Assembly: GCA_964370185.1 (NCBI GenBank)
Contig: CAYJIJ010000057.1
Span: 1-15,190 of the forward strand
Reading direction: 5' to 3'
Length of the DNA stretch: 15,190 nt
DNA from: CAYJEQ01 sp964370185
Lineage (GTDB): Bacteria; Bacillota; Clostridia; Oscillospirales; Ruminococcaceae
This document shows positions 8,130 through 14,292 of this stretch, piece after piece. The first letter of the stretch is position 1; each line of letters begins with the position of its first letter. A model generated the notes under the pieces. That model did no database searches, had not been told where the DNA came from, and saw nothing but the letters and a program-made list of their open reading frames with translations. Position numbers and translations under genes: made by a program.

Positions 8130-8146
8130 AATCATCAATGATGATT
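8130..8146. promoter_or_regulatory. Candidate operator: 7-3-7 palindrome at the operon start site
   Basis: AATCATC, a 3-base spacer, and GATGATT form a perfect 17-base dyad. It covers the predicted transcription start of the five-gene operon, just downstream of its -10 box. A repressor bound here would block the promoter. The FCD regulator at the other end of the cluster is the obvious candidate, but no matching copy was seen at that gene's own promoter. Confidence 0.5.
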
Positions 8147-8152
8147 TATTAT

Positions 8153-8181
8153 AGTATAAGTTCTATTCATAAAAAATGCAA
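8153..8181 (-). promoter_or_regulatory. Sigma-A promoter of the DUF5058/amidohydrolase operon
   Basis: On the minus strand TTGCAT (-35, 8176-8181) is followed after exactly 17 bases by TATACT (-10, 8153-8158). The start near 8146 gives a leader of about 43 bases to the DUF5058 ATG. Confidence 0.7.
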
Positions 8182-8641
8182 GCAATATTTACAAATTATC
8201 ATTTTTTTGTTTAAAATTACAAAAAATATCAGCAAATTGGAAAATGTTTACACGAATTAAAGAAATAAGATTTTGCTTCTGCTTTTCTAAAGATGAAAAA
8301 TACCCTTATCAGTTTTTGCATTTTTATCAAAACTGCCCAAAAGATGCGCTGATCGGATGTGAGTGTTTGAGCATTGCCACCCAAGGGTGAGACCTATAAT
8401 TCGAATAGGCTTTATGAAAGTAGAGCCATATTTACATAAAATATTCAACCTAAAACACAATTATACTACACAGGGCACTAATAAAATTTTGAGAATAATT
8501 CATGCATTTGCCTTTTTCAAAAAAACAAAAAGAGATTACAGTAAAAAATCCACTGGGATTCACCCTAAATTTTACAATATATGTACTAAAAAACATCGCT
8601 TTTTCATAAGTTAGAGTATACCAAAAACGAGGAGGAAAACC
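8182..8641. other. Spacer with no supported gene
   Basis: This AT-rich stretch lies upstream of the minus-strand operon. An 83-codon open frame on the plus strand (8363-8614) has no convincing ribosome binding site and a low-complexity basic product, so I do not call it. Small dyads occur, for example CCTAT/ATAGG around a 7-base loop near 8392-8408, without a recognisable riboswitch or RNA family. The last bases hold the strong GAGGAGG site of the SpoIIID-like ORF. Confidence 0.5.
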
Positions 8642-8773
8642 ATGAAAGGCTTACCAGAAGAACGAGCCATTTTGCTTGCAAATTACATAATTGAAAATAA
8701 AACTACGGTGCGAAGCACCGCTAAGAAGTTTAATATATCTAAGAGTACGGTACATACGGAAGTGACAAAATAG
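8642..8773 (+). pseudogene. spoIIID: Truncated SpoIIID-like helix-turn-helix ORF (43 codons)
   Basis: The short product begins MKGLPEERAILLANYIIENK, followed by TTVRSTAKKFNISKSTVHTE. This matches the N-terminal half and helix-turn-helix of SpoIIID, the sporulation regulator of the mother cell (normally about 80-95 residues, with a typical TVRxxAKxFGVSKSTVHKDV(T)ERLP core). A strong GAGGAGG lies six bases before the ATG. The frame ends in TAG immediately after Val-Thr-Lys. Removing five bases at about 8766-8770 would restore Val-Thr-Glu-Arg-Leu, the normal continuation, but beyond that no further SpoIIID sequence is recognisable. The C-terminal part, which contributes to DNA binding in SpoIIID, is therefore missing. 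It is most likely a degraded paralog; a retained mini-HTH protein is possible given the intact start signals. Confidence 0.72.
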
Positions 8774-8974
8774 AACGGTTGATTGTTAGGGTGAGTTAGG
8801 TGGAAAAAAGGTAGGAGTTATAAGGGCTTGTGGGAATATTCTTTGCTGTGTGGTAAACATGGTGGGGGATATTTTTTTGTTGAAGTGGGTTTTGATTGCA
8901 TCCCTTTTTAGTTTTTCAGGCGTTGACATATAATGCCTAATTTTCTCTATATTTTTAAAAACTTGTGACAAATA
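8774..8974. other. G-rich non-coding stretch after the SpoIIID remnant
   Basis: From about 8778 to 8895 the plus strand has many G runs and only a handful of C. It includes GGTGGAAAAAAGGTAGG (a possible two-layer G-quadruplex) and a later GGTGGGGG. A minus-strand open frame of 61 codons (8786-8971) starts with TTG and has no clear ribosome binding site or recognisable family, so it is not called. The strong strand bias is unlike the rest of the window. Confidence 0.5.
8918..8938 (+). terminator. Weak hairpin with T-rich tail, possible terminator
   Basis: AGGCGTT (8918-8924) pairs with AATGCCT (8932-8938) with one G-T pair and a 7-base loop, followed on the plus strand by AATTTTCTCTATATTTTT. 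It could end a plus-strand transcript from the SpoIIID-like ORF. The stem is short and the tail interrupted, so the call is tentative. Confidence 0.3.
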
Positions 8975-9889
8975 TCAGTTGCCCATAATTTCACGGCACT
9001 TATCTATCAAAAATTTCATCGGCTCGCTCATTTCGGTATTTTTAAGATGTGCCTCACAAAATAGCACCGACTGAGAAGACTCATCAACTCTAAATGCCCT
9101 CACATTACTTAAGGATTTAGCATAGTCTAAATACCCTCGTGGGCAAAACCCAACCCCAAAACCACGCTCAACAAGGGCAATCATAGTCATCATTTTTCGG
9201 ATTGTAAAAATATTAACAGGGGAGATATTAGCGGACTTAAATACTCTGTTGCTGTAATTTCTTGTGCTCTGTCCGTCCCGTTGAAGGAGAAAGCGTTCGT
9301 TTTTAAAAAGCTTTATATCAATAAAAGGGAGCAGTGCTCCCTCGTCATATTTAGCACCTCTGAGTATCGCAGAATTAGCAGGGACTATAAAAGCGAGAGT
9401 GTCGGTAGCTATGGAAGTGTATTCAAACTCTTTCTTTTTATAAGGTATATTGCAAAATATCATATCAACATTTCCATCCTCTAAGCGCTTTTCCATTTCG
9501 CCATAATTTTCCTCATGCCAGACTAAATCCCAATTGGGAAAGCGGTTGTAAAAGTCACCTATTAATATATGGGACATGTCAACAGAGCGTATATCCTGAA
9601 ATGAAACTCTTAATAAATTGCGCTCGCCTTTTATAGCGGTGACAACTTCATATTCAAAATGCTCTTTTAGCTCAAGCATTTTAAGTGCATTTCTTACATA
9701 TAGTGCACCTGCCTTTGTCAAAGTGAATTTTCTGCCATGGCGCAAAAATAAATTATATCCCAAATTCTTTTCAAGATTGCTTATATATGTACTGAGCGCG
9801 GGAGGTGATATATGCAAAATATTGCATGCGCTCGAAATTGAGCCGGATTTTGCAAGGGTGCAGACATATTTTTGTTCTTTCAAATTCAT
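8975..9889 (-). CDS. LysR-type transcriptional regulator
   Basis: A 304-residue LysR-family regulator. The N-terminal winged helix-turn-helix reads KSGSISSACNILHISPPALS, then YISNLEKNLGYNLFLRHGRKFTLTKAG split by the usual linker helix. The rest is a periplasmic-binding-protein-like effector domain, with a VDMIFCNIP strand around residue 140 and a late ALVERGFGVGFCPRGY segment typical of the second lobe. I chose the ATG at 9887-9889, which has AGAAGG nine bases upstream and gives the standard family N terminus. The longer TTG-started frame (to 9928) lacks a good site. It is transcribed divergently from the second M20 amidohydrolase operon, the classical arrangement in which a LysR protein controls its neighbour in response to a pathway compound. 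Confidence 0.9.
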   Translation of the reverse strand: MNLKEQKYVCTLAKSGSISSACNILHISPPALSTYISNLEKNLGYNLFLRHGRKFTLTKAGALYVRNALKMLELKEHFEYEVVTAIKGERNLLRVSFQDIRSVDMSHILIGDFYNRFPNWDLVWHEENYGEMEKRLEDGNVDMIFCNIPYKKKEFEYTSIATDTLAFIVPANSAILRGAKYDEGALLPFIDIKLFKNERFLLQRDGQSTRNYSNRVFKSANISPVNIFTIRKMMTMIALVERGFGVGFCPRGYLDYAKSLSNVRAFRVDESSQSVLFCEAHLKNTEMSEPMKFLIDKCREIMGN

Positions 9890-9976
9890 TTTCAAACACC
9901 TTCTCCCAATGATTTCATTGCCTTTCAAAGCTATTTTACTAAATTAATTATACTATATTTATTTCACATATAAACA

Positions 9977-10005
9977 ATTTTAGCAAAATAAAGTATTTGT
10001 GTCAA
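9977..10005 (-). promoter_or_regulatory. Promoter of the LysR gene
   Basis: On the minus strand TTGACA (10000-10005) is separated by 17 bases from TAAAAT (9977-9982), which carries a TGC extension. The predicted start near 9970 leaves an 80-base leader before the chosen ATG. A second TATAAT-like box lies further downstream without a matching -35. Confidence 0.7.
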
Positions 10006-10183
10006 TGAAATGGCAAAAGCATCGTTTAATGCAAGAAAATATTTTTAAAATTGCAAATAAACTTGACTGCATTTAAGAATTCAATTTAATTTCTGAAAAT
10101 CACTGAAAAAAACAACACTCTTTTAACAGTTTTTTTTATTTATATTCACTAATAGGTAAAGGTGTAAATATAGATAATAAAGA

Positions 10184-10242
10184 CTTTAATTAAGTAAATG
10201 TTATTTATCAACAGGAAATACATAATATTTGCTTAATTAAAC
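10184..10242. promoter_or_regulatory. Widely spaced inverted repeat, candidate LysR binding region
   Basis: CTTTAATTAAGTAAAT (10184-10199) is the inverted copy of ATTTGCTTAATTAAAC (10227-10242), matching at 14 of 16 positions. The arms are 43 bases apart, about four helical turns, and lie roughly 84-99 and 41-56 bases before the predicted start of the amidohydrolase operon. That fits the recognition and activation half-sites of a LysR tetramer. The remainder of the 9929-10310 spacer is AT-rich with no gene. Confidence 0.55.
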
Positions 10243-10247
10243 ATTCG

Positions 10248-10276
10248 TTGACACTATCTTCACAGATTGTTATAAT
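10248..10276 (+). promoter_or_regulatory. Perfect-consensus promoter of the second amidohydrolase/ABC operon
   Basis: TTGACA (10248-10253), a 17-base spacer and TATAAT (10271-10276) match the sigma-A consensus exactly, with a TGT extension before the -10. The start is near 10283. The 28-base leader contains AAGGAGG (10297-10303), seven bases before the ATG. Confidence 0.88.
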
Positions 10277-10310
10277 TGACGCAAAGTTATTCTGGTAAGG
10301 AGGCGTATAA

Positions 10311-11504
10311 ATGAAGGATTTAGTGCTTAAATATATCATGGACAATCACAGCGAGTACTGCAAAATGGCCGATGATATTTTTGATAATCCTGAAATTGGT
10401 TTTACAGAGTTTTTCGCTTCAAATTTATTGTGCGATAAACTCACCAAACTTGGATATAAGGTGGAGCAGGGGATATTTGGCACCGAGACCGATTTTCGTG
10501 CTAAATACCGCAATGGAAATGGTGGTATTAGAATAGGTCTGCTCTGCGAATACGATGCACTCCCAATGGGTCACGCCTGCGGACACCATATGCAAGGCCC
10601 TATAATGATTTTGGCGGCGGAAGCGATTAAGCACACCCTTAAAGATATTGATTATGACATTATTATATATGGTACACCCGCCGAAGAAGGCTTCCAAGGA
10701 AAACTTAAAATGCAAAACCACGGAGCTTTTGATGATGTTGACTTAACACTGATGACACATGCCTCACCCTATACAACAGTGGATATAAAATCACTCACAG
10801 GCGCCAAATACAGCTTCACCCTAACAGGTGTGGCGGCACATGAATCACTAACCCCTGAGCTCACAAGAAGTGCGACCGATGCTATGATGCTTGCATTTAA
10901 CGGGCTGGAATTTCTAAGAGGGCATGTTAAAGAAGATGTGAAATTTAATGCACAAATTAATGCCTGCAATGGCATGGAGGGCTTTAAACACGGCAATGCA
11001 CTTGCAAAATGCACCGTGGCACTGAGAACATACCACAGCGAAGATGTGCCAGAGCTTGAAAGTAGGATGATTGATGTGTTTAAAGGCGCAGCGCTCATGA
11101 CGGGGACGAAGGTTGAGTATGAAAAATTAAGCCATACAATGGGCAAGCTTCCAAATCTAACTTTAAACCGCATTATTATGGACAACGCAGCAGAGCTTAA
11201 AATGCCAAATATTTTAAAATATCGTGAGCGAACAGGCTCCACCGACTATGCAGAGGTATCACACCAAGTGGCGAGTGCAGTATCAAGATATGTGCTTGTC
11301 CCACCCCATGCAACCTCGCATTCACAGGAATTTTTAGATTGTGGAAAGGGAGAGCCAGCAATAAAAGGCCTTATCATGGGTTGTGAGCTCATTGCCACCA
11401 CGGTGTATGACATAATCACAAACCCCTCACTTGCCGAAGAAGTCATCACTGAATTTAAGCAAAATAAAGAAGAATATCTAAAGAAAACGCAAAAAGCTAT
11501 TTAA
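10311..11504 (+). CDS. M20-family amidohydrolase (M20D / PM20D2-like)
   Basis: A second, shorter zinc amide hydrolase (397 residues), clearly different in sequence from the AbgB-like one on the other strand. Metal and catalytic marks are GHACGHH (His88, His92), TPAEE (Glu125-Glu126), THASP (His150) and PPHATSHSQEF near the C terminus. The lid/dimer domain starts near GVAAHESLTPE, a variant of the family's usual G-x-AAHAA-x-P motif: the residue after AAH is Glu rather than Ala or Ser, which may reflect a different substrate. M20D enzymes cleave N-acyl amino acids or dipeptide-like amides in the cytoplasm. It is the first gene of an operon with a peptide-type ABC importer and is preceded by a consensus promoter, so it probably hydrolyses what that importer brings in. 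LysR control is likely from the divergent layout. Confidence 0.9.
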   Translation: MKDLVLKYIMDNHSEYCKMADDIFDNPEIGFTEFFASNLLCDKLTKLGYKVEQGIFGTETDFRAKYRNGNGGIRIGLLCEYDALPMGHACGHHMQGPIMILAAEAIKHTLKDIDYDIIIYGTPAEEGFQGKLKMQNHGAFDDVDLTLMTHASPYTTVDIKSLTGAKYSFTLTGVAAHESLTPELTRSATDAMMLAFNGLEFLRGHVKEDVKFNAQINACNGMEGFKHGNALAKCTVALRTYHSEDVPELESRMIDVFKGAALMTGTKVEYEKLSHTMGKLPNLTLNRIIMDNAAELKMPNILKYRERTGSTDYAEVSHQVASAVSRYVLVPPHATSHSQEFLDCGKGEPAIKGLIMGCELIATTVYDIITNPSLAEEVITEFKQNKEEYLKKTQKAI

Positions 11505-11562
11505 GAAAAGTTTTTAATGGTATAACTGCCATTTTAATAAACAAAAAATAGGAGGAAATATT

Positions 11563-13179
11563 ATGAAATCAACAACTAAAATTCTATCCTTAGCATTAGC
11601 GTTAATGATGACCCTTGCATCATGTTCATCCTCTGCACCTGCAGAAGAGTCGGATGCGCCTGCATCTTCCGAGGAGCAAATGTCGGAGGTAGCTTCAGTA
11701 GAAGCGACCGAAGAGGATGTAATCGACACGGAAAAAGACACACTCACAGTTGCGGTTGACCGTGAGCCAATTTCCTTAGACCCACCCGATGCCAATGTAA
11801 ATGTTAAAAGAAACATCGAAGGTATGGTTTATGACACACTTTTAATTTTTGATGAAAATCTCGAAATTCAGCCACACCTTGCAGAAAGCTACACCATGCT
11901 CGACGACCTCACATGGGAGTTTAAAATCAGAGAGGGCGTTACTTTCCACAATGGTGAGACATTAACTTCAAAAGATGTACTGTTTTCATTTATGCGTCAG
12001 CATGACATGGCAACAGGTAAATCCAATGTAGCGGCTTTTGACCCTGCTGGATATCAAACACCCGATGATAATACATTCATTCTAAAAACATTTGAGCCAT
12101 ATGCATTCACAGAGCAACTTGTAGCTTCGAATGCACTCGGTATTGTAAATGAAAAAACAGTTACCGAAATGGGTGACGATGCACACGGCAGAGCGCCAAT
12201 AGGCACAGGCCCATATATGTTTGACAGCTGGCTTGAAGGATCTAATATAACATTAAAACGCAATGATAACTACTGGGGCGATGTAGCAAAAATGGAAAAT
12301 ATCGTTTTCAGAATTATCACTGAGTCCGCAACAAGAACAATCGAGCTTGAAGCAGGCGGCGTTGACATTAACCTAACAGTAGTGAGCAGTGATGCCGACA
12401 GAATTGATGAAAATCCAGACACACAACTGCTTACAATACCATCACTCACAATGCGCTATATAGCGTTTAACACACAAAAGGCACCTTTTGACAATTTAGA
12501 AGTGAGACAGGCATTTGCACATGCAACAGACCCTGCTCTACTTGCGGAGATAGTATACGGTGCACCAAAAACAGCTACTGCAGCTAATCAGCCGGTACCT
12601 CCATCGCTCGCTGGAGTTAATTTAGGACTGACACCATACGAATTTGACTCTGCAAAAGCTAAACAAATGCTTGCAGATGCAGGTTATGCCGATGGGATAG
12701 AAGTTGAATTTATGTACCTACCGGGCGCACAAACAGACCAGATGGTACAAATTCTACAACAAATGTGGGGCGAAGCAGGCATTACACTCGTACTAAAACC
12801 TATGGAATCTGCAGCTCTAACCTCTGCACTGAATGCAGGTGAACATCAAATGTGTACAGCAGGTACTTCAATGGGACTAAATGATGCAGGTGAGGGTCTA
12901 AATAAATTCTTCCACTCTAAAAATGCATTCTCCTCTTCATCTCGTTCTAATTTAAGCAATCCAGAAGTGGACGCTATCTTAGACCAAATCGCATCCACAC
13001 TTACTGCGGATGCAAGAATACCTCTTGTAGAACAAGCACAAGAGATGATACATGCACAAACTCCACTGCTTTATATCTGCCATACAAATATACTTGTGGG
13101 CACAACAAATAATGTTAGAGGAATAACACTTGCTTCAAACAACCTATACAGATTTAATGAAATCTATTTAGTTAAATAA
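11563..13179 (+). CDS. ABC transporter substrate-binding lipoprotein, peptide/nickel family (SBP_bac_5)
   Basis: An extracellular solute-binding lipoprotein of 538 residues. The signal peptide is short and hydrophobic and ends in the lipobox LASC, with Cys21 as the lipidation site. A Ser/Glu/Ala-rich linker follows to about residue 60. The mature domain has the family 5 pattern: DREPISLDP, MVYDTLLIFDENLEIQPHLA, WEFKIREGVTFHNGETLTS, KDVLFSFMR, GTGPYMFDSW and LKRNDNYWGD, then VRQAFAHATDPALLAEIVYG. This class binds oligopeptides, dipeptides, glutathione, opines or nickel chelates, so the ligand is not fixed. AGGAGG lies seven bases before the ATG. It follows the amidohydrolase by 58 bases and is separated from the permeases by a strong hairpin, which should raise its dose relative to them. 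Confidence 0.93.
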   Translation: MKSTTKILSLALALMMTLASCSSSAPAEESDAPASSEEQMSEVASVEATEEDVIDTEKDTLTVAVDREPISLDPPDANVNVKRNIEGMVYDTLLIFDENLEIQPHLAESYTMLDDLTWEFKIREGVTFHNGETLTSKDVLFSFMRQHDMATGKSNVAAFDPAGYQTPDDNTFILKTFEPYAFTEQLVASNALGIVNEKTVTEMGDDAHGRAPIGTGPYMFDSWLEGSNITLKRNDNYWGDVAKMENIVFRIITESATRTIELEAGGVDINLTVVSSDADRIDENPDTQLLTIPSLTMRYIAFNTQKAPFDNLEVRQAFAHATDPALLAEIVYGAPKTATAANQPVPPSLAGVNLGLTPYEFDSAKAKQMLADAGYADGIEVEFMYLPGAQTDQMVQILQQMWGEAGITLVLKPMESAALTSALNAGEHQMCTAGTSMGLNDAGEGLNKFFHSKNAFSSSSRSNLSNPEVDAILDQIASTLTADARIPLVEQAQEMIHAQTPLLYICHTNILVGTTNNVRGITLASNNLYRFNEIYLVK

Positions 13180-13192
13180 TCATTGTGTAATT

Positions 13193-13240
13193 AAATGGGC
13201 TGTATCATTATTAATATTTGATACAGCCCCATTTTAAAAT
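13193..13240 (+). terminator. Strong hairpin terminator between binding protein and permease genes
   Basis: GGGCTGTATCA (13197-13207) pairs perfectly with TGATACAGCCC (13219-13229) around an 11-base loop, flanked by AAAT and by ATTTTAAAATT. No new consensus promoter is seen before the permease. Partial read-through or RNA 3'-end protection is therefore the likely way the binding protein comes to be made in excess. Confidence 0.8.
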
Positions 13241-13278
13241 TAGTGGCGAAAGCAATTAGGTGACGGGAGCTTAAAGGG

Positions 13279-13314
13279 ATTTTCATATGTAGGACTTATA
13301 TACATGATGAAAAT
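13279..13314 (+). promoter_or_regulatory. Second hairpin in the leader of the permease genes
   Basis: ATTTTCATATGTA (13279-13291) pairs with TACAT, a bulged G, and ATGAAAAT (13301-13314) around a 9-base loop. Five outer pairs, GTGGC (13243-13247) with GCCAC (13327-13331), could close a larger domain around it. The structure lies 40 bases before the permease ATG and has no T tail. I do not recognise a riboswitch class; it may be an mRNA stabiliser or processing site. Confidence 0.5.
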
Positions 13315-13353
13315 TTACAAATTCAAGCCACCGCCATTGGAAAGGAAACCTGC

Positions 13354-14280
13354 ATGTTAAAGTTTATTATAAGGCGTGTTGCCATGATGATTCCCGTGCT
13401 TTTCGGGGTTGTTCTGATTGTATTTACACTCCTTTACATAACACCTGGCGACCCTGTCGATACCCTACTTGGCGATGATTACACTCCTGAAGCGGCAGAA
13501 CAGCTCAGAGAAGAGCTCGGACTAAACGGAGGATATTTTGAAAGACTATTTACATATGTAGGGAATTTATTACAAGGTGATTTAGGGGTCAACTACCTCA
13601 CAAAACAGCCCGTATCCCAGCAAATTTCACAGGCATATCCTGTCTCAATGACACTTGCAGGGGCGGCAGTATGTCTCTCGGTGACAATAGGGCTTATACT
13701 CGGTGTAGTGTCGGCAGTTAAGCAGTACTCATGGTTTGATAATATCGCCATGGCACTCGCAATGATTGGTAACTCAATGCCAAACTTCTGGCAGGGCTTA
13801 CTGCTAATACTATTATTTGCACTTTCACTCGACTGGCTTCCAGTATCTGGTTGGGGCGCTCCCCAGTATCTGATTCTACCAGCTGTTACAATCGGTACCA
13901 GCTCTGCGGCGGCTATAGCTCGTATGACACGTTCTTCAATGCTCGAGGTAATACGCTCAGACTTTATAACTACCGCAAGAGCGAAAGGGCAGTCAGAGTT
14001 TTTAATTACTACAAAGCACGGGCTTAGAAATGCGCTAATTCCAGTAATAACAACCATAGGTATGCAGTTTGGACAGCTACTCGGTGGTGCGGTAATTACT
14101 GAGTCAATATTTAATATACCTGGAATGGGAAGCATGATGGTTAGTGCCATAAAGGGAAGAAACTTTGCGGTGGTACAGGGTGGAGTGCTTACCATAGCGA
14201 TTACCTTTAGTGTAATCAATCTACTGGTGGATATAGTCTACGCCTATGTAGACCCAAGAATAAGATCACAATTTAAGTAA
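13354..14280 (+). CDS. ABC transporter permease, DppB/OppB type
   Basis: A 308-residue inner-membrane permease of the peptide/nickel class. Its start, MLKFIIRRVAMMIPVLFGVV, is the classic DppB N terminus, followed by TLLYITPGDPVD and EQLREELGLN. About six membrane spans are visible. The EAA loop that contacts the ATPase reads SDFITTARAKGQSE and is followed by the conserved HGLRNALIPVITTIG. The protein ends DPRIRSQFK, as in the family. AAAGGA precedes the ATG by seven bases. It pairs with the next permease to form the membrane channel for the upstream binding lipoprotein. Confidence 0.94.
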   Translation: MLKFIIRRVAMMIPVLFGVVLIVFTLLYITPGDPVDTLLGDDYTPEAAEQLREELGLNGGYFERLFTYVGNLLQGDLGVNYLTKQPVSQQISQAYPVSMTLAGAAVCLSVTIGLILGVVSAVKQYSWFDNIAMALAMIGNSMPNFWQGLLLILLFALSLDWLPVSGWGAPQYLILPAVTIGTSSAAAIARMTRSSMLEVIRSDFITTARAKGQSEFLITTKHGLRNALIPVITTIGMQFGQLLGGAVITESIFNIPGMGSMMVSAIKGRNFAVVQGGVLTIAITFSVINLLVDIVYAYVDPRIRSQFK

Positions 14281-14292
14281 GGGGGTGGGTTA

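Noticed and set aside
8392..8408. CCTAT/ATAGG dyad as part of a possible riboswitch or RNA gene
   Set aside because: Short stem, no surrounding conserved-looking structure and no downstream gene in suitable position.
8363..8614. 83-codon plus-strand open frame in the spacer
   Set aside because: No ribosome binding site, biased basic low-complexity product, no recognisable motif.
8786..8971. 61-codon minus-strand open frame after the LysR gene
   Set aside because: TTG start, no clear ribosome binding site, composition explained by the G-rich plus strand, no family recognised.
10105..10140. A-run/T-run pairing in the LysR spacer, looking like a terminator
   Set aside because: Pairs are all A-T in an AT-rich stretch between two divergent promoters, with no gene that would end there.
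11516..11533. AATGG/CCATT hairpin between amidohydrolase and binding-protein genes
   Set aside because: Only five pairs and no T run; too weak to call a terminator.
13593..14219. 208-codon minus-strand open frame
   Set aside because: Antisense shadow of the DppB-like permease; no family features of its own.
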